Positions 24,506-33,995 of a stretch of DNA of 35,721 nt are shown here, in pieces. The stretch is taken from the NCBI GenBank assembly GCA_903915955.1, contig CAIWUU010000078.1, forward strand, positions 1 through 35,721, written 5' to 3'. Made by a program: the position numbers and the translations under genes. Each line of letters starts with the position of its first letter. The first letter of the stretch is position 1. The stretch comes from an uncultured Chlorobiaceae bacterium. Its GTDB lineage: Bacteria; Bacteroidota; Chlorobiia; Chlorobiales; Chlorobiaceae. The notes beneath the pieces are model-generated. The model made no database searches, was not told the origin of the DNA, and worked only from the letters and a program-made list of their open reading frames with translations.

Positions 24506-26155
24506 TTACCGTTTTCGTTTACGCGACGGGCGAGCACTCTTCGCTTTTACCAACTTTGATTTTTTGGCCTTGTAAAACTTCTTTGTTACAGGACGTTCTT
24601 GTTTTTCGTCCACCGTTTTTTCAATCTTGAGACGACTACCAACCGCAAGAGCTCTCTTTCCGCCAAGACGATTCAATGCGGAGAGACGCTCAACACTCAT
24701 TCCATACTTGCTTGCAATGGAGGCAAAAGTCTCCCCTTTTTTTACCTTGTGGCGACCTATCACCTTCCGCAGAGACTCAACACGTGAGTCTGCGGGAGCA
24801 GCAGCAGCGCCAAAAACAATCAACTTCTGTCCGGGAATAATATCAGGATCTTTAAGGTTGTTCCATGCAATAAGCTGACTGATATAGGTACGATACAATC
24901 TCGCAATTGAACCAAGCGTCTCGCCCTCCACGACGACATGAATTTTCTCCGTTTTCCCATCAGAACCCTGAAGGGCTGCTCCACCCTGAAGACTCCTTGC
25001 GCGGGCAAGAAGCTCTTCGCGTTCAATCGTTTTTGCGGATTTGTAAGCATATATCTCCTGTTCCCGCTTCTGGAATGGAACAGTAAACTTTTTCGGAAGT
25101 CTGAGAATATTTGCAACGCCAACTGTAGCGGGAATAATTCCAAGTTTATACTGCGGATTAAGGAACTGGAGATCGTTGGGAGGTACCCCTATAGTTTCAG
25201 AGATCTGCTCAAACGACAAAAGACGGGAAGTACGCAACGTATCGACATCCTGATAGAGATAACCGGGCTCAACAGGTCGAATATTATGCTCGCTATAATA
25301 ATTCATGATATAGTTAACCGCAATAAAAGCAGGAACATATCCCCTTGTTTCTGCTGGAAGGTAATCCCATATTGCCCAGTAATCCTTTATCCCGCCGGCT
25401 TTTCTGATCGCTTTGTTGACATTCCCGGGACCACAATTATAGGCTGCCAGCGCAAGAAGCCAGTCTCCGTAAATATTGTGGAGATCTTTCAGATGTTTAC
25501 TCGCAGCTACGGTTGCCTTATAGGGATCATACCGATCCTCAATAAATGAGGTGGATTCAAGTCCATACATCTTGCCAGTGCCATACATAAACTGCCATAA
25601 TCCTTTTGCTCCTGCCGAAGAGATTGCAGTAGGATTGAGGGCAGATTCAACAATAGCCAGATACTTCATCTCAAGAGGAACATTTACACCATCAAGCTGC
25701 TCCTCAAAAAGAGGAAAATAGAGTCTGCTCAATCCAAGAATTTTTGCAGTCATACTTCGCCGCTCAACGGCATAGGTTCTGATAAATCCCTTGACCTGGG
25801 CGTTGTACACAAAATGGATTGGCGTTTTGGTATTCAGTAATGCAATTCTTGCCGAATAAGTGGAATCATTGTACTGCGGCACAAAATTCGCTGGAAACCC
25901 AAATTTGTTTATCTCTTTCGATGGGCCAGAAAAGTGTTCATCCTTAAAATAGGTAGCATTGACAAGGCTGTCAAGCATATCGGAAACCGTAGATTTGCTG
26001 ATCAGCCCTTTATCGACTGGCTGGATTGGAGGCTCAACGGCAAAAAGCTGCAAAGCCCACAACTGGAAAAAAAGCGCTGCAACCAACACTCTGAAGGTCT
26101 TATTAAAGAGACTGATGTTCACAAGCCGCAGTTTAATTAGAGAAGTGGTTAACAT
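24506..26155 (-). CDS. MltD-like lytic transglycosylase with LysM domains
   Basis: This 549-residue exported enzyme cleaves the glycan strands of peptidoglycan. An N-terminal membrane/signal segment (about 22-40) is followed by an SLT domain with catalytic Glu170 in AIVESALNP, GAKGLWQFM, and AAYNCGPGNVNKAI. Two LysM peptidoglycan-binding modules follow (about 405-450 and 473-517), and a strongly basic Lys/Arg-rich tail ends the protein. This is the MltD architecture, although no lipobox is present. The 43-base gap to truA upstream indicates a shared transcript. AGGA precedes the ATG. Confidence 0.92.
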   Translation of the reverse strand: MLTTSLIKLRLVNISLFNKTFRVLVAALFFQLWALQLFAVEPPIQPVDKGLISKSTVSDMLDSLVNATYFKDEHFSGPSKEINKFGFPANFVPQYNDSTYSARIALLNTKTPIHFVYNAQVKGFIRTYAVERRSMTAKILGLSRLYFPLFEEQLDGVNVPLEMKYLAIVESALNPTAISSAGAKGLWQFMYGTGKMYGLESTSFIEDRYDPYKATVAASKHLKDLHNIYGDWLLALAAYNCGPGNVNKAIRKAGGIKDYWAIWDYLPAETRGYVPAFIAVNYIMNYYSEHNIRPVEPGYLYQDVDTLRTSRLLSFEQISETIGVPPNDLQFLNPQYKLGIIPATVGVANILRLPKKFTVPFQKREQEIYAYKSAKTIEREELLARARSLQGGAALQGSDGKTEKIHVVVEGETLGSIARLYRTYISQLIAWNNLKDPDIIPGQKLIVFGAAAAPADSRVESLRKVIGRHKVKKGETFASIASKYGMSVERLSALNRLGGKRALAVGSRLKIEKTVDEKQERPVTKKFYKAKKSKLVKAKSARPSRKRKR

Positions 26156-26198
26156 AAAAACAGTTCCTGACTATTACAATAATCATTTAGTTTTAGGA

Positions 26199-26930
26199 TC
26201 AGTAGCTTACCTTCCAGAGGAAAAGACCGGCTGGAGAGGCTGGGTTTAACTGAAAGGTGACGAAACCCGTTTTAAGCATCCGGGTGAACTCGTCAACAGT
26301 GAGCAGACCCTTTCCCGCGCTTATCATCGCATCCACAAGATAGCGCACCATACTTCTCAAAAACCGGTTCGCCGAAATCTGAAAAACCAGAAACCGACGA
26401 TCACGATACCATTCGCAGGAGTTCACTTTGCAGATTCTGCCCGGATTATCTCGATCTTCCTTTGAAAAAGCTGAAAAATCGTGAACCCCCTCAAGTAATG
26501 CTGCGAACTGACGCATAACGCCAAGATCAAGCGAGCCATACGAACAGCCCGCAAACCTGCCGTAAATGGCTGAAGGCTTTTCGAGTACAAAATAACGATA
26601 TTGCCTCTCTTTCGCACTATGCCGAGCATGAAAATCGAGAGAGACCTCAAGAGGATTGGCCGCATGAATAGTCTTTGGCAACAGCGAGTTCAGTGAATGC
26701 ATAATTCTTGACGGCTCCATTGACGAGTGCGTCACGAAGTTTATGGTCTGCTCTCTTGCATGAACCCCTTTATCGGTTCTGCCAGCAGCAGCAAGAGAGA
26801 CGGGTTCTTGCAAAATACGGGCAAGCGCCAACTCAATCTCCCCCTGTACGGTGATAATCCCGCGTGACTGCCTCTGCCACCCGGCAAAAGAGGTACCATC
26901 ATATTCAACCGTCATCCGAATATTTTTCAT
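26199..26930 (-). CDS. truA: tRNA pseudouridine(38-40) synthase
   Basis: This 243-residue enzyme isomerises uridines 38-40 in the anticodon stem of tRNAs. It has the TruA pattern: YDGTSFAGWQRQ (10-21), catalytic Asp53 in AAGRTDKGVHA, the middle RQYRYFVLE segment and FLRSMVRYLV near residue 190. The length is normal for bacterial TruA. It is the first gene of a minus-strand unit with the lytic transglycosylase and is divergent from the maltosyltransferase homologue, with a 107-base gap between the two starts. Confidence 0.95.
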   Translation of the reverse strand: MKNIRMTVEYDGTSFAGWQRQSRGIITVQGEIELALARILQEPVSLAAAGRTDKGVHAREQTINFVTHSSMEPSRIMHSLNSLLPKTIHAANPLEVSLDFHARHSAKERQYRYFVLEKPSAIYGRFAGCSYGSLDLGVMRQFAALLEGVHDFSAFSKEDRDNPGRICKVNSCEWYRDRRFLVFQISANRFLRSMVRYLVDAMISAGKGLLTVDEFTRMLKTGFVTFQLNPASPAGLFLWKVSY

Positions 26931-27037
26931 CAGGGGAGGTTATTCTTTTCATAGAGTTACCTCTAATTTAGTACATTCCATTCTCAAAAAAAGTTATCTT
27001 TTGCCAGTATCCGTCATCCCGAAAACAGAGTATCACG

Positions 27038-28942
27038 TTGCAGAAAACCAATCTTGAAACAGTTCTTCTGGCACTGAAACGCCTGCCCGTTCACGTCACA
27101 GAAAAGTCTTACAGGGTACCAACCTTGTGGAGCGGCACGTCAACCGGAGCAGAGGAGGTCAACCCAGCCATATATTTCAGTGAGATCATAGAAAAGATCC
27201 TGGGCAATAGCTCGATCAAAAAATCTTCGTCAAACTCAGGTGACTGGAGAGATGCCGCTGTCGTCTACAACCTCTTTATCCGCCTCACGACCGCTTTTGA
27301 CCATAACGGCGACGGCGCCATAAGCACAGAACCGCTTGAATCCGGATTCAGGGAGACTGGCACACTGTTGAAAGCCATTGCACTCCTTCCCTACATAAAA
27401 AATCTTGGAGTCAATACTCTCTATCTGCTCCCGGTCACCGAAATTGGAACAGAGAGCAAAAAAGGCTCTCTTGGCTCACCTTATGCGATAAAGAATCCAC
27501 GCAAACTCGATCCATTGCTCAACGAACCAGCACTCGGACTTTCGGCAGAGGTTCTCCTCAAAGCTTTTGTTGAGGCGGCTCATCTCCTTGAGATGCACGT
27601 GGTTCTTGAATTTGTCTTCAGAACAACCGCAATTGACAGTAGTTGGATAAAAGATCATCCCACATGGTTTTATTGGCTGAAAGAGCATGAAACCCCTGGC
27701 ACTTTTGGCCGCCCACACTTTGACCAGGGTACACTGAACAGGATTTATGAGCTGGTTGAACGCCATGAGATGCAGAGCCTTCCAGCACCATCAAGCGAGT
27801 ACCGTGACCAGTTCGTCTCACAACCAGTCAACGTGTACGAAGAGAACGGAAAGATTTTTGCCACAACGCCGGAGGGGACTCGCTGCCATATAGCAAGCGC
27901 CTTCTCCGACTGGCCACCTGATGACCAACAGCCGGCATGGAGTGATGTCACGTACCTCAAAATGCACAATCATGATGCGTTCAACTACATGGCCTATAAC
28001 ACCATCAGGATGTACGACAGCACTCTCAACAATCCGGAAACCTTCAACATCAGCTTATGGGATGAGATTGCCGATATCATCCCTTCATATCAGGATGAGT
28101 ATCAGATTGATGGTGCCATGATTGACATGGGCCATGCGCTACCGACACAGTTGAAACAGACGATAGTCCGCAAGGCTCGCGAAAAAAGGGTTGATTTTGC
28201 ATTCTGGGATGAAAATTTTAACCCATCTCCGGAAATCCGTGAAGAGGGGTTCAATGCCGTGCTTGGCTCGTTGCCATTTGTCATTCACGATATCGTCTTT
28301 ATCAGGGGTCTCTTGAACCACCTGAACCGAACTGGTGTAGCACTGCCATTTTTCGGAACCGGGGAGAATCACAACACCCCTCGCGTCTGCTTCCGTTATC
28401 CACGCCAGGAGGCTGGACGGAATTTCTCAACCTTTATCTTCACGCTCAGCGCCGTACTGCCAGCCATACCATTCCTTCAATCAGGCCTGGAGCTCTGTGA
28501 ATGGTATCCTGTCAACCTCGGCCTCAATTTCACTGATGAAGACCGTGCTCTTTATCCACCCGAAAAACTGCCACTCTTCAGCGCCTTATGCTACGACTGG
28601 GAAAAGTGTAACGATCAGGCTCCCCTCAACAGCTATATCGCAAAAGTCCTGGCAATACGGGCTCACTACCTTGACCTTCTCCTTTGCGGAGAGGTTGGCT
28701 CAATGACCATCCCCTACACCAGCGACCCAGATCTTTTTGCTGTCAAAAGAGAATTCGCTGAACAATCACTCCTCTTTGTCGGCAACAGCAACCTCTACGA
28801 CCGCAGAAGCGGCTTTCTTGAGTTCAGCATGGAGCGCTGCGAGCTTTACGACCTGATCAGCGAACAAAAGTATGCAATCAAGGATCATCGTCTTGAGTTG
28901 AGCTGCAATCCGGGAGAATGCATGCTTTTTAAACTACCATAA
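27038..28942 (+). CDS. GH13 alpha-glucan maltosyltransferase homologue (Thermotoga-type)
   Basis: This 634-residue protein resembles the Thermotoga maritima maltosyltransferase over its whole length (comparison from memory): [68 protein letters not shown] and a late PVNLGLN segment. In GH13 terms Asp363 is the nucleophile and Glu392 (FWDENF) the acid/base. Region IV reads ENHNTPR (443-449), with Asn446 where the third catalytic Asp is expected. The family moves maltosyl units between alpha-1,4-glucans, so a role in glycogen handling is likely if it is active. The start is TTG, with no later Met before residue 186. PfkB, symporter and maf genes follow closely. Confidence 0.85.
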   Translation: MQKTNLETVLLALKRLPVHVTEKSYRVPTLWSGTSTGAEEVNPAIYFSEIIEKILGNSSIKKSSSNSGDWRDAAVVYNLFIRLTTAFDHNGDGAISTEPLESGFRETGTLLKAIALLPYIKNLGVNTLYLLPVTEIGTESKKGSLGSPYAIKNPRKLDPLLNEPALGLSAEVLLKAFVEAAHLLEMHVVLEFVFRTTAIDSSWIKDHPTWFYWLKEHETPGTFGRPHFDQGTLNRIYELVERHEMQSLPAPSSEYRDQFVSQPVNVYEENGKIFATTPEGTRCHIASAFSDWPPDDQQPAWSDVTYLKMHNHDAFNYMAYNTIRMYDSTLNNPETFNISLWDEIADIIPSYQDEYQIDGAMIDMGHALPTQLKQTIVRKAREKRVDFAFWDENFNPSPEIREEGFNAVLGSLPFVIHDIVFIRGLLNHLNRTGVALPFFGTGENHNTPRVCFRYPRQEAGRNFSTFIFTLSAVLPAIPFLQSGLELCEWYPVNLGLNFTDEDRALYPPEKLPLFSALCYDWEKCNDQAPLNSYIAKVLAIRAHYLDLLLCGEVGSMTIPYTSDPDLFAVKREFAEQSLLFVGNSNLYDRRSGFLEFSMERCELYDLISEQKYAIKDHRLELSCNPGECMLFKLP

Positions 28943-28971
28943 CCTTTCGCTAACCAACCACTGTTACCTCT

Positions 28972-29883
28972 ATGGCTATTCTCATTGTCGGCTCTCTTGC
29001 CTTTGATGATATCGAAACTCCTTTCGGACGTTCCGACAATACTCTTGGCGGTTCATCTACCTACATTGCCCTGTCGGCCAGCTACTTTACCGACAAGATC
29101 CAGATGGTTGGTGTCGTCGGTTCTGACTTTGAAAAGCAGCATTTCGATCTGCTCCACTCGCGAGGTATCGATACAAAAGGGGTACAAAAAATCGAAGAGG
29201 GAAAAACATTCCGCTGGGCCGGACGCTACCACTACGACATGAACACCCGCGATACGCTCGACACCCAGTTGAACGTCTTCGCTGATTTCGACCCAGTGGT
29301 GCCCGAGCCGTACCGTCATGCAGAATTTGTCTGCCTTGGCAACATCGACCCTGAACTCCAGCTCAAAGTGCTCGGCCAGATCAGTAAACCAAAACTGGTG
29401 ATCCTCGACACCATGAACTTCTGGATTGAATCGAAACCGGAGGAGCTCAAAAAAACATTGCAGCATGTTGATATTTTCATCCTCAACGACAGCGAAGCAC
29501 GCCTCCTCAGCGGCGACCCCAACCTCGTCAAGTCGGCCAGGATCATCCGAGAAATGGGACCGAAGACGCTGATTATCAAAAAAGGAGAACACGGAGCGCT
29601 GCTCTTCACCGATAACGGCATCTTTGTAGCACCTGCCTTTCCGCTTGAGTCGATTTACGACCCCACCGGTGCTGGCGACACCTTTGCTGGGGGCTTTATC
29701 GGCCACCTCTCCCGCTGTGAAACCATCACTGATGTCGAGATGCGCCGCGCGGTACTTTACGGCAGTGCTATGGCAAGCTTCTGCGTTGAAAAGTTCGGTA
29801 CCGAAAAAATTGCCTCTCTCGACCTGCTTGAAATCGAAGATCGTTATCAGAGCTTCCGTGAGCTTTCAAGAATCGACGAGTAA
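28972..29883 (+). CDS. PfkB-family sugar/nucleoside kinase
   Basis: This 303-residue cytoplasmic kinase has the ribokinase fold. The N-terminal substrate region is AILIVGSLAFDDIETPFG, with LGGSSTYIALSAS (about 46-58) as the first signature. The C-terminal signature is DPTGAGDTFAGGF (230-242), with catalytic Asp236 and the anion hole GAGD. Such enzymes phosphorylate sugars or nucleosides with ATP; the substrate is not evident. It starts 29 bases after the maltosyltransferase homologue and 11 bases before the symporter, so an operon is likely. Confidence 0.9.
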   Translation: MAILIVGSLAFDDIETPFGRSDNTLGGSSTYIALSASYFTDKIQMVGVVGSDFEKQHFDLLHSRGIDTKGVQKIEEGKTFRWAGRYHYDMNTRDTLDTQLNVFADFDPVVPEPYRHAEFVCLGNIDPELQLKVLGQISKPKLVILDTMNFWIESKPEELKKTLQHVDIFILNDSEARLLSGDPNLVKSARIIREMGPKTLIIKKGEHGALLFTDNGIFVAPAFPLESIYDPTGAGDTFAGGFIGHLSRCETITDVEMRRAVLYGSAMASFCVEKFGTEKIASLDLLEIEDRYQSFRELSRIDE

Positions 29884-29894
29884 CAGCAACCACT

Positions 29895-31658
29895 ATGGAG
29901 CAGCTTAACATCCTTGACTACGGCTTCATCGTCGGCTACCTCCTGCTGACGCTTGCTATCGGCCTCTGGTTTTCAAGGCGCGCATCGGAGAGTGTCGGAG
30001 AGTTTTTTCTCTCCGGGCGCAAGCTCCCCTGGTGGATTGCTGGCACCGGTATGGTGGCAACAACCTTTGCCGCCGACACTCCGCTTGCCGTGGCGGGATT
30101 TGTGGCTAAAAACGGTATCGCTGGCAACTGGGTATGGTGGACCTTTGTATCGGGCGGGATGTTAACGGTCTTCTTTTTTGCCCGCCTCTGGCGGCGGGCT
30201 GAAATACTCACCGACCTTGAGTTTATTGAACTACGCTACAGTGGCCCAGCGGCAAGATTCCTCCGGGGATTCAAGGCGATCTATTTCGGCCTCTTCATCA
30301 ACGCCGTGATTATCGGGTGGGTCAATCTCGCCATGTTCAAAATTATCCGGATCATGGTGCCTGAGTTAAACCCCGAGCTGGCTATTGTAGCCCTCGTCCT
30401 GCTCACCACCTTCTATTCAGGCCTCTCGGGGCTATGGGGTGTCTCCATTACTGATGCGGTACAATTTATCATCGCCATGACAGGTTGTATCATTCTTGCA
30501 GTTCTTGCAGTTCAGTCACCCGCAGTGGTCTCTGCCGGAGGCCTCACCAAGGCTCTTCCTGCATGGATGTTCGACTTCTTCCCCACCTTCACATCCTCAT
30601 CTTCAGGAGAAAGTGTCACCGGAGCAGTGGCACTCCCCTTTATCTCCTTTGCCGCCATGGCCTTTGTGCAGTGGTGGTCCTCATGGTACCCAGGCTCTGA
30701 GCCCGGTGGTGGAGGCTACATCGCCCAACGGATGATGAGCGCTAAAAACGAAAAACATTCTCTCCTCGCAACCCTCTGGTTCACTGTAGCTCACTACTGT
30801 CTTAGACCATGGCCATGGATTATCGTTGGTCTTGCCAGCCTCGTCATGTTTCCGGATCTGCCGATGAATCAGAAAGAGGATGGCTTCGTCTATGTCATGA
30901 AAGCGGTACTCCCTCCAGGACTGAAAGGGCTGCTTATTGCGGCATTTCTCGCAGCCTATATGTCAACTCTCTCAACCCACCTCAACTGGGGCGCGAGTTA
31001 TCTGATCAACGACTTCTACAGGCGATTTCTGAAAACCGACGGTAATGAAAAACACTATGTCACCGTATCAAAAATTACCACGTTTCTGACAGCAGCCTTT
31101 GCACTCTACATCACCTTCTTTGTACTGGAAACCATCACTGGCGCATGGGAATTTATTATCCAGTGCGGTGCCGGCACCGGCTTTGTGTTGATTCTCCGCT
31201 GGTTCTGGTGGCGACTGAACGCCTGGTCAGAGATCACCTCCATGGTAGCTCCGTTTCTTGCATACTCATGGCTGCAGCTCTTTACCTCCGTAGCCTTCCC
31301 CTTCTCGATTTTTATTATTGTCGCCTTTACTATTACCGCAACGCTCATCGTCACCTTTCTCACACCTCCGACTGAGAATGCTCAACTGGAAATATTTTAC
31401 AGAACCACACGGGTGGGTGGTGTGTTATGGAAAAAAGTCTCCAAAAACCTGCCCGATGTTGTTTCCGATACCGGTTTTGTCATGCTCTTTGTTGACTGGG
31501 CGCTCGGCATTATCATGATATATGCGATCCTTTTCGGCACAGGAAAAGTTATCTTCGGAGAGACGCTGCAAGGGGCGCTCTTCCTTGGAGTTGGTATAGT
31601 AGCTGGAGGACTCATCTTTGCAGACCTGAACCGACGGGGATGGAACAACCTCAACTAA
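29895..31658 (+). CDS. Sodium:solute symporter (SSS) family transporter
   Basis: This 587-residue protein has about 13-14 membrane helices and the SSS beginning: LDYGFIVGYLLLTLAIGLWFSRR, then GEFFLSGRKLPWWIAGTGMVATTFAADTPL, where the Ser/Thr-rich helix 1-2 region binds sodium. A central GLSGLWGVSITDAVQF segment matches the family's GGxxAVxWTDxxQ motif. It imports a small solute with Na+ across the cytoplasmic membrane; the solute cannot be told. It is placed 11 bases after the PfkB kinase gene and 12 before maf. Confidence 0.92.
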   Translation: MEQLNILDYGFIVGYLLLTLAIGLWFSRRASESVGEFFLSGRKLPWWIAGTGMVATTFAADTPLAVAGFVAKNGIAGNWVWWTFVSGGMLTVFFFARLWRRAEILTDLEFIELRYSGPAARFLRGFKAIYFGLFINAVIIGWVNLAMFKIIRIMVPELNPELAIVALVLLTTFYSGLSGLWGVSITDAVQFIIAMTGCIILAVLAVQSPAVVSAGGLTKALPAWMFDFFPTFTSSSSGESVTGAVALPFISFAAMAFVQWWSSWYPGSEPGGGGYIAQRMMSAKNEKHSLLATLWFTVAHYCLRPWPWIIVGLASLVMFPDLPMNQKEDGFVYVMKAVLPPGLKGLLIAAFLAAYMSTLSTHLNWGASYLINDFYRRFLKTDGNEKHYVTVSKITTFLTAAFALYITFFVLETITGAWEFIIQCGAGTGFVLILRWFWWRLNAWSEITSMVAPFLAYSWLQLFTSVAFPFSIFIIVAFTITATLIVTFLTPPTENAQLEIFYRTTRVGGVLWKKVSKNLPDVVSDTGFVMLFVDWALGIIMIYAILFGTGKVIFGETLQGALFLGVGIVAGGLIFADLNRRGWNNLN

Positions 31659-31670
31659 TGGTGATCAATT

Positions 31671-32243
31671 ATGGGTAAACCTGCTCTGATACTTGCCTCG
31701 CAGTCACCGAGACGACGAGATATTCTTGCGATGTCGCTTCTGCCCTTTGAAACCATGTCAATAGAGACCAAAGAGACTCTCGACCCCGCGCTTTCAATCG
31801 AAGAAAACGTCACTCACATCGCCTACGAAAAAGCTGTCGCCGCATCGACTCTGCTGCAGGGACAAAACACAATTGTTCTCGCGGCCGACACCATCGTAGC
31901 GAAAGGAAAAAGTATTCTTGGTAAGCCAACTGGATTTGAAGAAGCATTCACCATGCTCAAAAGCCTCCAGAATCGCTCACATCGTGTCTATACCGGTTTT
32001 GTTCTGCTCTCTGCGAACAAAAGCCACATCGAATGCGTGAGCACCACGGTAGAGTTTGAACCAGTATCAGATAGTGAGATAAAACGTTACTTGCTTTCGC
32101 AGAAGCCCTACGACAAAGCCGGAGCATACGGCATACAGGACCCCCTGATGGCGTGCCATGTCAGACGCATTGACGGGTGCTATTATAACGTTGTAGGACT
32201 ACCGCTCGCCTCTGTCTGCAAGGCTCTGAAGGCTTTCTGGTAA
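31671..32243 (+). CDS. maf: Maf-family nucleotide pyrophosphatase
   Basis: This 190-residue protein hydrolyses dTTP, UTP or modified nucleotides to monophosphates, as shown for YhdE-type Maf proteins. It has the N-terminal SQSPRRRDIL (10-19, phosphate-binding Ser/Arg/Arg), catalytic Asp73 in LAADTIV, LGKPTGFEEAFTML, and KPYDKAGAYGIQD (145-157). The length is normal. It is the last gene of the plus-strand cluster that begins with the maltosyltransferase homologue. Confidence 0.93.
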   Translation: MGKPALILASQSPRRRDILAMSLLPFETMSIETKETLDPALSIEENVTHIAYEKAVAASTLLQGQNTIVLAADTIVAKGKSILGKPTGFEEAFTMLKSLQNRSHRVYTGFVLLSANKSHIECVSTTVEFEPVSDSEIKRYLLSQKPYDKAGAYGIQDPLMACHVRRIDGCYYNVVGLPLASVCKALKAFW

Positions 32244-32347
32244 ACACCTCTTATGGGGATCAACAGAAGTTTCAATTAAAACTCCAGAGGCACACTCGAC
32301 ATATTCATGTGAGATATCGTCTCTTTTCGCCTTATTGCAAACAAATA

Positions 32348-32379
32348 AACCCCATCCGTTCATTAAACCGAATGGGGTT
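32348..32379. terminator. Terminator-like hairpin between maf and nuoN
   Basis: AACCCCAT (32348-32355) pairs with ATGGGGTT (32372-32379), with a 16-base loop that can form a short inner pairing. On the minus strand the stem is followed by a T-rich tract (TTTATTT), so it probably ends the nuo transcript, 31 bases past the nuoN stop. Confidence 0.6.
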
Positions 32380-32409
32380 ATATGTGTACTATAATAAAAG
32401 CGAAAGATA

Positions 32410-33948
32410 TCAATTAAGGGTAATACCGAACATCGCTGAGGAGTATTTGGCAAAATCGGAGAGAGGCGCGAAGTAAAGACCAAAGTAAATGGTCAGGAAC
32501 ATCAGCAGGGCAATCATCACCTGTGCAAAAATGCCTGGATTCATCTCTTTGTCATCATTCTGCTTCGATTCACGGAGATACATGTTCAGTGGAATCAACA
32601 TGTAGTAGTAGAGCGAAATCACACTGGTCATAATACCAACAAGAGCAAGCCAAATATAGATCGAGCCTTTAGCAAGAAGCGCTGAAAAAATCATCAATTT
32701 ACCGATAAATCCTAATGTTGGGGGAAGACCAACCAGAGAGACCAGAAAAACAGTGAGAGCAGCAGCAGCAAGAGGCATCTTTTTACCCAGACCACGATAG
32801 TCATCAAGATTTTCACTTCCGGTCTTGTTCGCAATAAGAATGACGACATAGAAGGCACCGAAATTCATCAGAAAATAGGAGAGCAAGTAAAAAAGTGTTG
32901 CTTGTGTACCAAATTTGCCCATGACAATAATGCCGAGCAGGAGGTAACCTGCATGGGCAATTGATGAATAGGCAAGCATTCTTTTGACATTTTTTTGCCA
33001 GAGCGCTACAACATTACCATAGATCATCGAACCCACAGAGAGAGTCAGGAGCAGTGTAATCCAATCAATGCCAGTTTGAGAGGAGAGGGCGGATGTGCCA
33101 TGTGGTATTGCGATATAGAAGAAGCGCATCAGCAGTGCAAATCCTGCTGCCTTGGATGCAACGGAGAGATATGCTGTAATTGGTGTAGGAGCACCTTCAT
33201 AGACATCAGGAGACCAGAAGTGGAACGGAACGGCGCCGATCTTGTAGCCGAAGCCAGCAATGACAAGCAGAGACGCTAACATCAGCACCAACGAATGTGC
33301 ATTACCATCTGCAGCAAGCACTGCACCGATTTTAATGAGATTTGTTTCTGCAGTCAAACCATAGATAAGTGAAAAGCCATAAACCATAAGGCCTGAAGAG
33401 ACCGCTCCAAAGACAAGATATTTCAACGCCGCTTCCGATGAACGTGCGTCGCGTTTGAAATAGCCGGTCAGAATATATGCGGTGAAACTCACCAACTCCA
33501 TAGAGAGGAAAATCATCATAAGATCGGCTGAAGAGGCCATCATGATCATGCCGATAACCATCGAAACAATAAGGGCATAATATTCACCCATACTTTTCAC
33601 CTCCCTCTCGAACTGCTCATCTGCCATCGTCACAATAACAGCAAACATTCCAGAGAGGACAGAAAAGTACTTGAAGAAGAGAGCAAACTCATCGAGAACA
33701 TACATCCCGAAAAAGATCTCTCCCATCTGCAGGCTATGCTGCTGGTAGATAAAGAAAAAACTCCCAGCAAGCCCAATAAGGGTGGAGATGGCAAGGATAT
33801 TGTTTTTCCTGCCTTTTGCTACCAGATCAACAATGATAAGGAGCATAAAAAGCAATGAAAGATAAATTTCAGGTATAAAAAATCCAACGCTCACTCTCAG
33901 ACTTGCAATGATACCCTGGATTTCAGCACCTGATGGCAGCTCAAACAT
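32410..33948 (-). CDS. nuoN: NADH-quinone oxidoreductase (complex I) subunit N
   Basis: This 512-residue antiporter-like membrane subunit has about 14 helices and takes part in proton pumping. Typical segments are FLSMELVSFTAYILTGYFKRDARSSEAALKY (split across residues near 150-180), HFWSPDVYEGAPTPITAYLS near 245, and KRMLAYSSIAHAGYLLLG near 320, with the conserved charged residues of helices 5, 7 and 8 (Glu in SMELVS, Lys in KRML). It is the last gene of the nuo cluster, 47 bases after nuoM. Confidence 0.96.
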   Translation of the reverse strand: MFELPSGAEIQGIIASLRVSVGFFIPEIYLSLLFMLLIIVDLVAKGRKNNILAISTLIGLAGSFFFIYQQHSLQMGEIFFGMYVLDEFALFFKYFSVLSGMFAVIVTMADEQFEREVKSMGEYYALIVSMVIGMIMMASSADLMMIFLSMELVSFTAYILTGYFKRDARSSEAALKYLVFGAVSSGLMVYGFSLIYGLTAETNLIKIGAVLAADGNAHSLVLMLASLLVIAGFGYKIGAVPFHFWSPDVYEGAPTPITAYLSVASKAAGFALLMRFFYIAIPHGTSALSSQTGIDWITLLLTLSVGSMIYGNVVALWQKNVKRMLAYSSIAHAGYLLLGIIVMGKFGTQATLFYLLSYFLMNFGAFYVVILIANKTGSENLDDYRGLGKKMPLAAAALTVFLVSLVGLPPTLGFIGKLMIFSALLAKGSIYIWLALVGIMTSVISLYYYMLIPLNMYLRESKQNDDKEMNPGIFAQVMIALLMFLTIYFGLYFAPLSDFAKYSSAMFGITLN

Positions 33949-33995
33949 AATTCTTTTGTTTATTCTTTAATCCTCTGTCTCAGATTTCAAATAGA

